From NCBI GenBank assembly GCA_037176725.1, contig JAZBRS010000049.1, positions 39,486,001 through 39,550,000 of the forward strand: 64,000 nt of DNA, given 5' to 3'. Below, in pieces: positions 1-10,000 of the stretch. The notes beneath the pieces were generated by a model. It saw only the letters and a program-made list of their open reading frames with translations, was not told the origin of the DNA and searched no databases. Position 1 is the stretch's first letter. Each line of letters opens with the position of its first letter. The position numbers and the translations under genes are program-made. The DNA comes from Posidonia oceanica (Eukaryota; Streptophyta; Magnoliopsida; Alismatales; Posidoniaceae).

Positions 1-530
1 ACCACAGGGCACGCCTAATATACGGCGACCTCAACTCAGTGCTCCGAACCACTAGACGCTCCAACCCCTAGGCTCAGCCAGCACCAGTGCCCCGAACCAC
101 TAGTGGCTCCAACCCCTAGGCTCAGCCGGCACCCAAAATAAGGCGGGTCCTGGTGCCCGTAACAACTAGGGTATCACGCCCAGCTACGCAGGAGTATCAT
201 ACTTTCCGAGTCCGCTGCCACGATACCGCTAGGTACGGCCGACACCCCGACCCGCAAACCTCAACCCAGGCGAAGTGTGAGACACACCAGGAACGCCGTC
301 GCATCCCCGGGTCCAGCCAACACAACTCCCAAGTTTCGGCCACGGAAAACCTCGGCAAAACCACTTACAAACCATTCATATTTTTCCTCAAAATCCTTTT
401 GAAAACATTTATCAAACATCATGGGCTAAAGCACAATAAGCCCCAAAATCAACCGAGGAAACCACATTGGAAAACAAGCCCGAGAGAGCATCCCAGACCA
501 AAATCGGCAGACCGGTACTCCCACTGGTAT

Positions 531-700
531 ACCGAAAATCCCTGTTTCCGTGGAACCAAATCCACCGGTCGACCGGTCCGCACAGTGATCGGCAGACCGA
601 TATCACATCAGTCGTACTGAAAATCCCTGCTTTAGTGGAACCAAATCCACCGGCCGACCGATCGAACCCAGAAAACGATAGACCGATCAATATCGATCGA
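531..700. repeat. 85-bp tandem duplication within the Tekay LTR
   Basis: Two adjacent imperfect units start at 531 and 616. Both carry GAAAATCCCTG, then GGAACCAAATCCACCGG, then a CGACCGATCG/CGACCGGTCC-like tract. The same doublet is present in the other LTR (about 50695-50860), so the duplication predates insertion of this element. Short GACCG(A/G)T words recur around it, giving many small inverted repeats. Confidence 0.7.
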
Positions 701-1424
701 CCGAAATTAGGTCTTGGCCTAAATCTGACGGCAAAACGGGACACCGATATCACACTGGTGTACCGATTTCCCCAGAAATCAGCAGACCGACCAAAAAGGT
801 CGTGCCGAACCAGGATAGGGTAGCCAACTTGAAAACCCGACTTAAAATCCCAAATGCCCGAAACTAACTCGAAAACTAGCGTGCCATATACCGGAATCTC
901 TGGAATAAAACAAGGAATGCAATCATACCCTCGGTATAGCATTCCGAGGCACGCAACACGAGAAAACATCAGAAATTCAATACTCAAGTCGATTTCTATA
1001 AAAACCCTGAAACAATATCAAATCCGTGCCAAACTGGGCGCGCAACACATGCAAACGAGCGTCTCAGCTCGAGCAACACAAATATATCAAAATTGCCTCA
1101 ATCCGAGGCCCAAAACACTGGAATTCACGGGAAACCACATATCAAGCATTTAAACCTACTGAAGTCAATTAAATTCGCCTAAATGCATATAAATCCCTAA
1201 AAATTACCAAACTTAAATATAACATACAAATCATGGCAAGGGAAGCATGCAAGGCAAATTCTACAATATTAAGGCTCCTAGGGTGAGGCGTGTACTTTGG
1301 GACAAAGGGACAACTTTCGTCCACCGGTGGTCCACACGCACACCGAGCACGCCGCTCCACCGGGAAGCTAACCTGAGCTCGCTCGCCGCACCACCGGCTG
1401 CCACCACAGCCGCCAACCACCAGC

Positions 1425-1790
1425 GGAAAGGAAGAGGAGGAATGAGGAGGGGATGGAAGGGGAAGAAGGAGAGGAGGAGGAGGGAGGGAGAGGAAGGAGG
1501 GGGAGAGGTCGGTGGGGAGAGGGGGAGGAGGAAGGAGCTACCCGCCGGTTAGGGCTAGGACACGGGGGAGGAGGAGGAACGGGCACGAGCCGGGGGAGAG
1601 GGGGAGTGGGCACGAGTCGGCTGGGAGGGGGAGAGAGCCGCGCGTGAGGGGAAGGGGAAGGGAAGAGAGAGAGGGCACGTGAGGGAGGGGTGGGGGAGGA
1701 AAGAGAGAGAGGAAAGGAGGGAGAGAGATAGAGAGAGAGAGGAAGGGAGAGAAAGAGAGAGGGAGAAAGAGAGAGAGAGAAACACAGGGA
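1425..1790. repeat. GA-rich low-complexity tract in the 3' LTR
   Basis: This is an almost pure purine run of GAGG, GGGAGA and GAGAGA words, i.e. a CT-rich tract on the element's coding strand. It has a homologous and slightly longer counterpart at 51590-51955. Its long frames in several registers are compositional artefacts. Confidence 0.85.
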
Positions 1791-1983
1791 CTAGGCCACA
1801 ACCTGTCCCATCAATCACCACAAGTGGGAGTCCACCACAACAATGCAGGTGGAGACCTACACAAACCACAGATGGAGCCCACAACAACTCAAGTAGGGTC
1901 CGCAAGGCCACTAACACCCGACCAAAGCCAAGGAATTCATTAAACAAGCATAATTACAAGGAAATGAATTCCCAGGTGTTACA

Positions 1984-2020
1984 TCATAAACACCTAAAAA
2001 AGGATTTCGCCCCCGAAATC
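1984..2020 (-). promoter_or_regulatory. Degenerate polypurine-tract region next to the Tekay 3' LTR
   Basis: Read on the minus strand, an 18-bp near-perfect palindrome (GATTTCG-CCCC-CGAAATC, 2003-2020) is followed by a T-rich tract and then the LTR start. Tekay-type elements usually have a TTTCGGGG-CGAAAT block, then a purine run, then the LTR. Here the block is intact but the expected A/G run is eroded. The assignment as the plus-strand priming region rests on position and this family resemblance. Confidence 0.55.
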
Positions 2021-2885
2021 AATGGTAGGCGAAAAGATGTGGGTATCGAGCAAGGATACCATCCTTGCGCTCCTAAGTGGCCTCTTCTGCTCCATGATGC
2101 TGCCATCTCACAAGAACCAGTGGAATCACCTTATTCCGCAACACCTGTTCTCTGCGATCAACAATCTGGATAGCCTTCTCAACAAAGGAGAGATCTTCCT
2201 GGAGCACCTCCGGCTGAACAGGGATCACCTGTGAAACATCAGCCAGACACTTCCTTAGCATGGAGACGTGGAACATACTGTGCACTACCGACAGCTCTGG
2301 TGGTAGGGCCAACCTATAGGCAACTTCAGCAACCCTCTGCGTGATCTGATACGGGCCAATATAGCGGGGACTCAGCTTCCCACGCTTGCCAAACCTCTTC
2401 ACGCCCTTGGTCGGTGAAACCTTCAAGAACACAAAGTCTCCCACCAGAAACTCCAACGGTCTCCGCCTCCGGTCAACATAACTCTTCTGCCGACTCTGTG
2501 TAGCCAGAAGCCTTCTGCGGATCAAGTCCACCTTGTCCGCATACTACTGCACAAACTCCGGACCAAGAAGCTACCGCTCACCTACCTTGCTCCAGCAAAC
2601 TGGGGATCTGCAGGGCCTACCATACAGAGCCTCCTATGGTGCCATCCCGATGCTAGAGTGGTAGCTATTGTTGTAAGCAAACTCAACCAACGGCAGGTGG
2701 TCCTCCCAACTTCCTTGCAAATCTAGGGCACAAGCTCTCAACATATCTTCCAGAGTCTGGATAGTCCTCTCTGTTTGACCATCCGACTGAGGGTGGAAAG
2801 CTGTACTAAAATTGAGTACCGTGCCAAAAGCCTCCTGCAGAGTCCTCCAGAACCTTGAGGTAAACTACGTGTCCCTATCAAACGA
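2019..2885 (-). pseudogene. Tekay-like integrase C-terminal half plus chromodomain, decayed
   Basis: The minus strand encodes the distal integrase core, with the [12 protein letters not shown] motif around the third catalytic residue (about 2790-2810) and the [13 protein letters not shown] motif. The SH3-like region (GDFVFLKVSPTKG) and SMFHVSMLRK follow, then a chromodomain ending near 2025. Breaks include a 2-bp loss in the second-Asp motif near 2870, several in-frame stops near 2550-2630, and a stop at the conserved Trp of the chromodomain EEATW motif near 2075. The first ~95 residues of the core, with the first catalytic Asp, are absent at the junction with X-A. The chromodomain places the element among chromoviruses. 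Confidence 0.88.
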
Positions 2886-2997
2886 TGGATATAGGTAATG
2901 AGGTTCCTCCATCATCGCCGGCTTTAATCTGTATACCGGGTTGGCTCAGGAATTTTTCTCGCCACCCAAGGCAGACTGACACATGCATGAATGCAAT

Positions 2998-3387
2998 TTG
3001 TCATGATCAGGTGCCCTTTCCTCGAGTGTAGCCTACACTCTCCTAGGGGACTGTCGTCTCATGATACGTGGGTTGGTGAGTGAGAGGCCCATGATGCTCC
3101 CAGGCAAAAAGGGGAAATGATCTCTTCTCTGCCGACCACGTTGGCTCTATTTGTCACAATTAGGTGTCCTTTCATCGAATGTTGCTTACATTCTCGACAG
3201 AGACCGTCATCTCGTGACCCGGAATCAATGAACGATGAGTTCATTGATACCGTTGGCGTTATTCGTCAGAATCAAGTGTCCTGTCATTGAATGTTGCCTA
3301 CATTCTCGGTGGGGACCATCATCTTTTGACCCGGGAGTTAGTGAACAGGGGGTTCACTAATACCGTTGGCTTTGCTTTGTTGACGCA
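2998..3387. repeat. Three imperfect ~115-160-bp direct repeats at the X-A left end
   Basis: Units beginning near 2998, 3156 and 3268 share the order AGGTG(T/C)CCTTTC, TGTTGC-TACATTCTC, then ACCGTCATCTC and GTGACCCGG. The last two units also share TTCA-(T)AATACCGTTGGC. They are the outermost recognisable X-A sequence and directly abut the Tekay fragment. There is no coding signal. Confidence 0.65.
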
Positions 3388-4290
3388 GTCATGCTCCGGG
3401 GTTCTTTTTGCTGGTTAATTTTGCTTTTTTTGTCCGGTTGTGCTCCAGGGTTGCTTTGTTTGTCCGGTCATGCTCCGGGGTTTGCTTTATTTGTCCGGTT
3501 GTGCTCCGGGGTTTGCTTTATTTGTCCGATTGTGCTCCGGGACTTGCTTTATTTGTCCGGTTGTGCTCCGGGGCTCTTTCCTTGGTAGGTTTGCTTTGTT
3601 ATCCCGGTTGTGCTCCGGGAATCTATGCTTTGGTATCCCGATTATGCTCCGGGGATCTTTGCTTTGGTGTCCCGGTTATGCTCCGGGGTTTGCTTTATTT
3701 GTCCGGTTGTGCTCCGGGGCTCTTTTCTTGGTAGGTTTGCTTTGTTATCCCGGTTGTGCTCCGGAGATCTATGCTTTGGTATCCCGGTTATGCTCCGGGG
3801 ATCTTTGCTTTGGTGTCCCGATTATGCTCCGGGGTTTGCTTTATTTGTCCGGTTGTGCTCCGGGGCTCTTTCCTTGGTAGGTTTGCTTTGTTATCCAGGT
3901 TGTGCTCCGGGGATCTATGCTTTGGTATCCGGGTTATGCTCCGGGGATCTTTGCTTTGGTGTCTCAGTTATACTCCGAGGATAACTGGGGATCTTTGCTT
4001 TGGTGTCCCGGTTATGCCTCGGGGATCTTTGCTTTGGTGTCCTGGTTATGCTCCGGGGATCTTTGCTTTGGTAGGTTTGCTTTGTTATCCCGGTTGTGCT
4101 CTGGGGATCTTTGCTTGATTGATTTGCTTTGTTGTCCTGGTTGTGCTCCGGGGATCTTTTTGATTGATTTGCTTTGTTGTCTCGGTTGTGCTTCGGGGAT
4201 GCTTTGTTTGTCCGGTCATGCTCCGGGGCTCTTTCTGATTGATTTGCTTTGTTGTCCTGGTTGTGCTCCGGGGATCTTTCTGATTTATCG
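3388..4290. repeat. 31/34-bp tandem array in the 3' region of X-A
   Basis: The core is GTGCTCCGGGG (or ATGCTCCGGGG), followed by TTTGCTTTATTTGTCCGGTT in 31-bp units or ATCTTTGCTTTGGTGTCCCGGTT in 34-bp units. The two unit types are interspersed with longer variants that include TTGGTAGG. The units contain no stop in any plus-strand frame, so overlapping SGCAPG-, FVRLCSG- and ICPVVLRG-type frames result; these are repeat artefacts. A homologous array lies at 52153-53010. Confidence 0.9.
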
Positions 4291-4315
4291 AGGGGATTAC
4301 CAAAGGGAGGCGGAA

Positions 4316-4935
4316 ATAAAAACCTGACATGCCTAGGGGAAGACCAAGGGAGTCGAAACAATAACATGACATGCCTAGGGGAAGACCAGAGGGAGTCGAA
4401 AATAAAAACTTGACGTGCCTAAGGGTAGACCCGAGGGAGTCGAAAATAAAAACTTAACGTGCCTAGGGGAAGACCCAAGGGAGTCGAAAATAACAACTTG
4501 ACGTGCCTAGGGGAAGACCCAAGGGAGTCGAAAATAAAAACTTGACATGCCTAAGGGAACTCCTGAGGGAGTCGAGAATAAAAACTTGACGTGCCTGGGG
4601 GAAGACCCGAGGGAGTCGAAAATAAAAACTTGACGTGCCTAGAGGAAGACCTGAGGGAGTCGAAAATAACAGCATGACGTGCCTAGGGGAAGACCCGAGG
4701 GAGTCGAAAATAAAAACATGACGTGCCTAGGGGAAGACCCGAGGGAGTCGAAAATAAAAACATGACGTGCCTAGGGGAAGACCCGAGAGAGTCGAAAATA
4801 AAAACTTGACGTGCCTAGGGGAAGACCCGAGGGAGTCGAAAATAAAAACTTGATATACCTAGGGGAAGACTCGAGGGAGTCGAAAATAAGAGCTTGACGT
4901 GCCTAGGGGAAGACCCAAGGGAGTCGAAAAGGATA
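4316..4935. repeat. 44-bp tandem array, about 14 units, in X-A
   Basis: The unit reads CTTGACGTGCCTAGGGGAAG, then ACCCGAGGGAGTCG, then AAAATAAAAA. It repeats head to tail with few mismatches. X-B carries the same unit at 53026-53995 in about 22 copies. Plant Tat/Ogre elements are known to have hypervariable tandem repeats in the region between pol and the 3' LTR, and this fits that pattern. Confidence 0.92.
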
Positions 4936-5010
4936 CTTTTTGGCTTAGCTTGCTTTGTTGACCCGGTGTGCTCTGGGGTTCTTCTTTTCTGCTCTCAATT
5001 CTACTTTGAC

Positions 5011-5100
5011 TCGTTGGACGCTTGATTGTTGGCGTTCAATGTTGGATGCTTCAAACATCGTGGCTAACGTTGGACGGCATTACGGCCGCGTATAACGTTG
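5011..5100. promoter_or_regulatory. AACGTT palindrome array upstream of PMD1 (X-A)
   Basis: This stretch holds GTTGGACGC, GGCGTTCAATGTTGGATGC, GTGGCTAACGTTGGACGGC and CCGCGTATAACGTTGCG in close succession. They are variants of the half-site GCGNNNAACGTT on either strand. The array sits 100-190 bp upstream of the PMD1 TATA box and is conserved in X-B (54073-54165). A role as a cis-element is inferred from its repeated placement. Confidence 0.6.
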
Positions 5101-5197
5101 CGAGACAGGCTGCTGTCTTTCCTGTTTGGGCACCACCGTTTTGGCTGTAAATTCCCAATTTTCTTTGGGTTTCCATTCTGATGAAAGCTCCACGGCC

Positions 5198-5205
5198 TAT
5201 ATTAG
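5198..5205 (+). promoter_or_regulatory. TATA box of PMD1 (X-A)
   Basis: TATATTAG lies 96 bp upstream of the PMD1 ATG and is identical in X-B (54258-54265). PMD2 and PMD3 have TATA boxes at similar distances, about 100 bp from their ATGs. Sequence pattern only; transcription has not been observed. Confidence 0.55.
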
Positions 5206-5293
5206 ATCTCCTCTTGGCTTGAATATTGTAATTCAAACATTTATCTCCCTTCCCTTATTGATTTTTGGCTAGCTAGGGCTTGTGCTTCTCCTC

Positions 5294-6644
5294 ATGGATT
5301 TGAGTGATATCCTACGTCATGCTTTTCATGTGGCCGTCTTCTCCTCTCCTTCTGACATGGTGCAGCTCCGGCTGGAGGCCATACCCAACCATTTGACGAA
5401 CCTGTTGGTGCATGAGAAGGTACTCCCCATTTTCATCTTGTTTGTATACTCCCATTCTCGTACTTTTGCTGATTTTTCTTTACTTTATAGCCCCTATCTT
5501 CTGCCAACAATGATCGGGACTCGAAAGCCTATCAGTTGGACTAGGTTCAACAATTCCGTTCTTGGGCTTTGAAGAAGTACCGAGAACGCTTGGAGGAGGC
5601 TGGTCTCTGTTAGGCCCTTCGCCAGCTGCGGCAGCCTGTTGACTGGAAGGCGCTCTTTGGCCTCTGCGGGCTGTGGAACCCTTTGACTCATACGTTCTTT
5701 TCTTCTTCTGGGGAATTGACCATCCTCTTGGAGGAGGTGAGCGCCCTCCTAGGTATTCGACATGCCGACCCATCCATTTACTGCAGGGATGCCTACCTTC
5801 TGCCAATCGGGGTGGTAGGTTCGTTCTCTCTCTTAAAGCGCATCTTCGGCTCCGTTGTTGTGCCGGAAGACCTGGTGTTGGATGGCTGCATCAAACTCTC
5901 CTCTTTGTGGAAATTTTTCTGGAAACAGCGCGACAGCATCCGCTCTGAGGCATCTTGTTTGGAATGCGTCTTCATCCTGATCAGGGGACTGTGCTCTTCC
6001 CAAATGAAGCTCTGACTATTAGTGCCTACCATGCCGAGCTCATGTGCATCTGCGTGCGCAACCCGGAGAAGTGTTTGAGTCAGTCTGTTTTGGCTTTTAC
6101 CATCCGGGGCTTATCCAGTGCCTGCCTCGGGGGGCCATTCTTTGGCTCACCGTTCCTAGTTCTGTGCTGGCTGGAGGAGCACTTTCTTCTGCTTGCTTTT
6201 GATGCTAGCCTTCCCTTGGAGGAGCTCATCCGTCGCCTATGCGCCTGCGAGGTCAAATCCCAGATGGATTCCCTCAGTCCCCCCTTGTCTTTCAGGACAG
6301 TATCTGACTTGGAGTATTTCTTGACGCTGATTGGGGCGACCGAGTTTGTGAGGTACAACCCTTGGCGCTGCTTCTCAATGCTGGGTACTCCTTGGGCTAT
6401 ACCTCCCTTGCAGTGCTTCTCTGATATGATTCTCCCGCGCTTGAGGGACACTCCTGGGGACATGATCCAGGTTTTCTATCAGGCTGGTACTTGGGACGGG
6501 AAGGGGCGAAATCGAGTCCTTTCTGCATGGGAGAACTCGAATGCGGACCGTGAAGCCATTTCCCTTGCAACTTATGATGCTTGGTACGAGGGCGTGCGTC
6601 CTAAATTGTTCATTGAATTTCCTTCAAAAAGACAGAAGATGTAG
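5294..6644 (+). pseudogene. PMD1: plant mobile domain gene, X-A copy, broken
   Basis: There are two exons. Exon 1 (5294-5419, 42 codons, MDLSDILRHAF...) is followed by a GT-AG intron with a T-rich acceptor, and exon 2 is 5491-6644. The PMD core (WNPLTHTF, GELTILLEEVSALLGI) lies at residues ~104-131. The C-terminus is basic (FPSKRQKM). PMD proteins are plant proteins found both as host genes (MAIN/MAIL family) and inside transposable elements; their biochemical activity is not established. Breaks: a stop at 5542 (Trp in X-B), a stop at 5611 shared with X-B, and a 1-bp loss near 5990 that shifts the frame. Allowing for that base, exon 2 is 385 codons and the intron is phase 0. The gene is antisense to pol of its element. 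I chose the ATG at 5294 because it lies downstream of the TATA box and matches X-B. Confidence 0.85.
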
Positions 6645-6667
6645 TTAGAAATGTATCACTTATCGTC

Positions 6668-6673
6668 AATAAA
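6668..6673 (+). terminator. Poly(A) signal AATAAA of PMD1 (X-A)
   Basis: AATAAA starts 24 bp after the PMD1 stop and is retained in X-B at 55728-55733, also 24 bp after the stop. Its position fits 3' end formation of a plus-strand transcript that is independent of the retroelement. Confidence 0.5.
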
Positions 6674-6754
6674 ATTTATCTCGTCTCTTTGGTCTTTTTC
6701 GAATGAATCTGTATGAGAATATCAGAATTCAGAATACTTCCATGAACTTAAAGC

Positions 6755-6905
6755 GTTGAACACCCAACATGGAGCATCCAACGTTATACGCTGGAAACCC
6801 AGCGGCTAACGTTTTAACTCGCAAAACGTTGAACGCTAGCATTCACACGTATAACATCTTTTCTTCCCGAGGCGTTGGACGCTAGGATTCACGTGTACAA
6901 CGTTA
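6755..6905. promoter_or_regulatory. AACGTT palindrome array upstream of PMD2 (X-A)
   Basis: Successive variants are GCGTTGAACACC, GCATCCAACGTTATACGC, AGCGGCTAACGTTTT, AAAACGTTGAACGCTAGC, ACGTATAACATC, GGCGTTGGACGCTAGG and ACGTGTACAACGTT. The last copy ends just before the PMD2 TATA box at 6911. X-B has the matching array at 55788-55927, including a full GCGNNNAACGTTNNNCGC at 55796-55813. Confidence 0.6.
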
Positions 6906-6910
6906 AAATG

Positions 6911-6917
6911 TATAAAA
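6911..6917 (+). promoter_or_regulatory. TATA box of PMD2 (X-A)
   Basis: TATAAAA lies 105 bp upstream of the PMD2 ATG, directly after the motif array. The same box occurs in X-B at 55933-55939, also 105 bp from its ATG. Confidence 0.65.
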
Positions 6918-7015
6918 CCCTCGTCCTATGCCATCGGCAGCCATCTGATTTATTCCTCCTTTCTTCTCTGACGACAGTGGCTACTCCGGCGAGCTTCCTC
7001 TTCATTCCGGCGAGC

Positions 7016-10000
7016 ATGGAGCGGTGCATCTCCCAGTTCTACACGAGGGCGGCGAAGCGGGCAAGAATCGGGCCTTCCCCCTTCGGTGAGGCAGCGGTGG
7101 AAGCGGCGGCTGGGGCCGCTGCTGCGTGGGGGACGGCGGCGGGGGAAGCGGGAAGCACCGGCGAAGGCGTAGCAGGCGGCGGCATGGCTATGGCGACGGT
7201 TCCGGCGGCTGCTGGGGTGGTTCCGCCGACTCTAGTGCCTGGGCCGGCGGCTCTGGTGCCTGGGCCGACTGCTGCGGTGGTCGTGGAGGTCGAGGTGGGC
7301 ATGGCAGGTGTGGTGGAGGCCGGTGGTGTCGCGGCGACGCCCGGGGCAACGTCCGGTGGTGATCCCGTGGCTGCGGGGGCGGAGACGGGGGCTGCCGTGG
7401 GTGGTTCTGCGGAGACTGAGGTGGTGGTTGGCGATGACGCCGTGGAGGCGGAGGTGACGGCCAGTGAGGCCACCGTGGGGGAGAGCTCCGGTTCTGGGGA
7501 GGCCGGAGAGATGATGGCGGAGGCGGTCCCCAGTGCGAGCACTTCCTTCAGCTTGGGGGATTCCAAGGAGACGGTCTCATAGGCGAGACCTGAGGTCAGC
7601 CCAGACGAGGTGGGGCCCTCGGAGGTGCCCGAGGTGAGGCCAGTCGACCCCCTCCTTGCGCAGTTCGGCGAGGACGACAGCTGGTGGCGAAACATGGTGG
7701 ACTTCGTCCAATGGGAGGCGGAGGGCGTCGCGAGCGATCCCTTGGACTACTGGTGGGAGCAGATTCCCAGAGACGAGGTGCAGGCGTCAGGACCGCGTAG
7801 GTACGCGTCTCGATCAGAGTACGCCACTGCCACACTAGCTTCCAGGGGCAGGTATACATTTTTCATTCTTTTCTTCTTATTTTGTTCAATTATTTCATTC
7901 GAACTGATAATTTTCCTGCCTGCTTGTAGAGTCGAGCACCGGCTGTGACCCACTGCTACTGGGGTCAGGTCCTCCGGTCCTACGCCTTGTTGGCTTCTTT
8001 CCAGCAGGAGCGTCTGCATCGGATGGGATTTGTGCATTTCTTGTCCATCTCGGACTTTCCCCTCCATCCGATGTTTTTGGAGGCGGTTGCAGAGCAGTGG
8101 AGCTTCCGGACGAGCTCGATCGTTACTCGGGCAGGCGAGTTTGTCCTCTCTCTTGAGGACATGGCACGGTTGACTGGTCTCCGGGTTACGGGCTGACCAG
8201 TGACAGGGAGAGTGTGCCCGAGCTACTCGGTTTTGGCGCAGGAGCTCGTGGGACGCCAGTTAGCCATGAGCGGGGAGCAGCTCGTGGTGATTACTTCCGC
8301 GGTCCACCGGGTGAGTGAGCTGGCGGAGACAGTCGACAGACCAGGTGTGGAGGCTGACTAACAGCTGCGGGCCTTCCTCTTAGTGTTGTTCGGGGAGGTG
8401 CTCTTCTCGCACTCTTCCTCGAAGCTCTCGGCGTGGTTTCTTCCCCTTCTGGTGGACTTGGAGTGTGTGGGAGAGTACGCCTGGGGTGCGGTGAGCTTGG
8501 CGCACCTGTACTCTACCCTTTTCTGCTTCACCGACGGCAGTTCTTGCCAGCTGAGCGGGAACCTGCCATTCCTTCAGTTAAATCTACATATTTAAGCTTG
8601 TATTGAATATTATATTCTTGCTAACAGCTTTCTTGTTTCGCGTGCAGATGTGGGCGTGGGACCACTTTGCCTTTCTGCGCCCTGCCCCTCCTCCGGTTCC
8701 TCCTACAGGTGTCCCCTTTCCCCGAGGACTATTTTGGGCTACTGCTGAGCAGGCCCTCGAGCCTACTGATGACAACCGCTATGTCGGTCGTTTACTTTTT
8801 GAGCTCCTTGTCCCGGCTTAGGTAACTTGCTTCTTTTAATTTCAGCTTCTGTTTATTTGTTTATGCTGCTTGCTGACATGTATTGCTCTTTTCAGGTGGT
8901 TTGGCATCCCTATGTTGAGGGAGAGCATGCAGACGTCCCCGAGATTGCCCGTGATTGGGCCATTTTCGACCAGGACGTATGGATCCACTGCTGGAACCAC
9001 TGCCACTTTCAGCAGATTAGCAGGGCTGTACGACAGCTAGGGTGCCGGCAGGCTCGGCCTTCACCACCTCCTCACCGAGTTTGGCGAGAGACACGTGGCA
9101 GGGGCAGCCGTGCTCGCCACTGGGTGGACGTCTACGGCCCACAGCTCCTGGACTGGGCCCGTCGTGGTTTCCCCGCTCCGACGGATGCTACAGAGGAGGA
9201 CGAGGTGGACTGGGCTGTGTGGATAGACTGGGAGTTTTCCTCTCTGATGATCTTCCATTGGTCCCACTTCCTTGGGCACGGGAACCTTCCTTTGGGGGAC
9301 ACAGACCCTGGGGAGGCGGTGGTTTTCCGTGCAGCCTTATTGGAGGAGGTTCAGTCTTCTCGTGTCCAGCTAGAGATAGCGGTGAGCTTTTGAATTTCAT
9401 TTGGTATATTGTTAATTCAATCTGGCTAACTGGCTTTCTTTCTTTTGCAGCTCAAGGCGGTCGATGAGCGGGCTCAGCAGGAGCACCATTTGACCCAGCA
9501 GCTCTCCACTCTGACCGGGGAGATTGACCGTCTACGGGCCTCTGCCTCTCAGGTATTTTTTCACAGGTAGCTTTTGTAGTTTGGTTATGAATTGTGACTT
9601 GACTTGAATCTTCCTTTTCAGCCTTCGACCAGCAGCGCTCCACCTCTGAACCGCTCAGAGGAGATCTCTCATCTCCAGGAGAAGGTAAATATGCTTTCAT
9701 TTTGTTTCTGCTTTTGAAATCCCCATAGTCTTGACGCCATTGCTTGCAGGTCGCTTATCTAGAGGGCGAGCTGAGGGAGCGGGCTGGTGACTTCATAGCC
9801 GCCAGCTCTGTCGGGAGGTTAGAGGAGCTAGAGGGGACAGTCGCTACCAGGAGTGCTCGGATCCAGGAGCTGGAGCAGCAGGTGGCTAATAGGGACACTG
9901 AGATTGCCCAGTCTCAGGCGGTATGATTTGATTTGATGCTTCTTTATGTCCTCTATGTCCTTGCTTGTATCTGACAATTGGATTGTTTCCCTCCTCAGAG

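Larger units (their letters stand above)
1..1983 (-). mobile_element. 3' LTR of Tekay-like chromovirus, cut by window start
   Basis: This stretch matches 50164-52152 along its whole length, with roughly 5% differences in the parts I compared by eye. On the minus strand the LTR begins TGTAACACC at 1983, the inverted terminus typical of Tekay/Del elements. About 980 bp of the LTR lies outside the window. It is the downstream LTR of a minus-strand element whose integrase tail starts at 2019 and whose upstream LTR is 49181-52152. Open frames inside it come from GA-rich low-complexity sequence and are not genes. Confidence 0.9.

Noticed and set aside
1247..2173. Arg/Glu/Gly-rich frames in the Tekay LTR GA tract (also 51397-52065)
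   Set aside because: Purine-run artefacts within an LTR. No start, no domain, and different lengths in the two LTRs.
2886..2900. TGGATATAGG at the left X-A junction as the start of its missing LTR
   Set aside because: It resembles the LTR edge at 44094 (TGGATATGGGG) for only seven bases. The following sequence is unrelated, so it is a chance match.
4316..4935. 44-bp array as a CRISPR-like repeat
   Set aside because: Units are directly adjacent with no unique spacers, inside a plant retrotransposon.
7039..7695. Ser/Thr/Pro/Ala-rich minus-strand frame opposite PMD2 exon 1 (and 56061-56564 in X-B)
   Set aside because: It is a complement of GCG/GGC-rich codons. The plus-strand frame has the TATA box, ATG, splice sites and downstream PMD exons.
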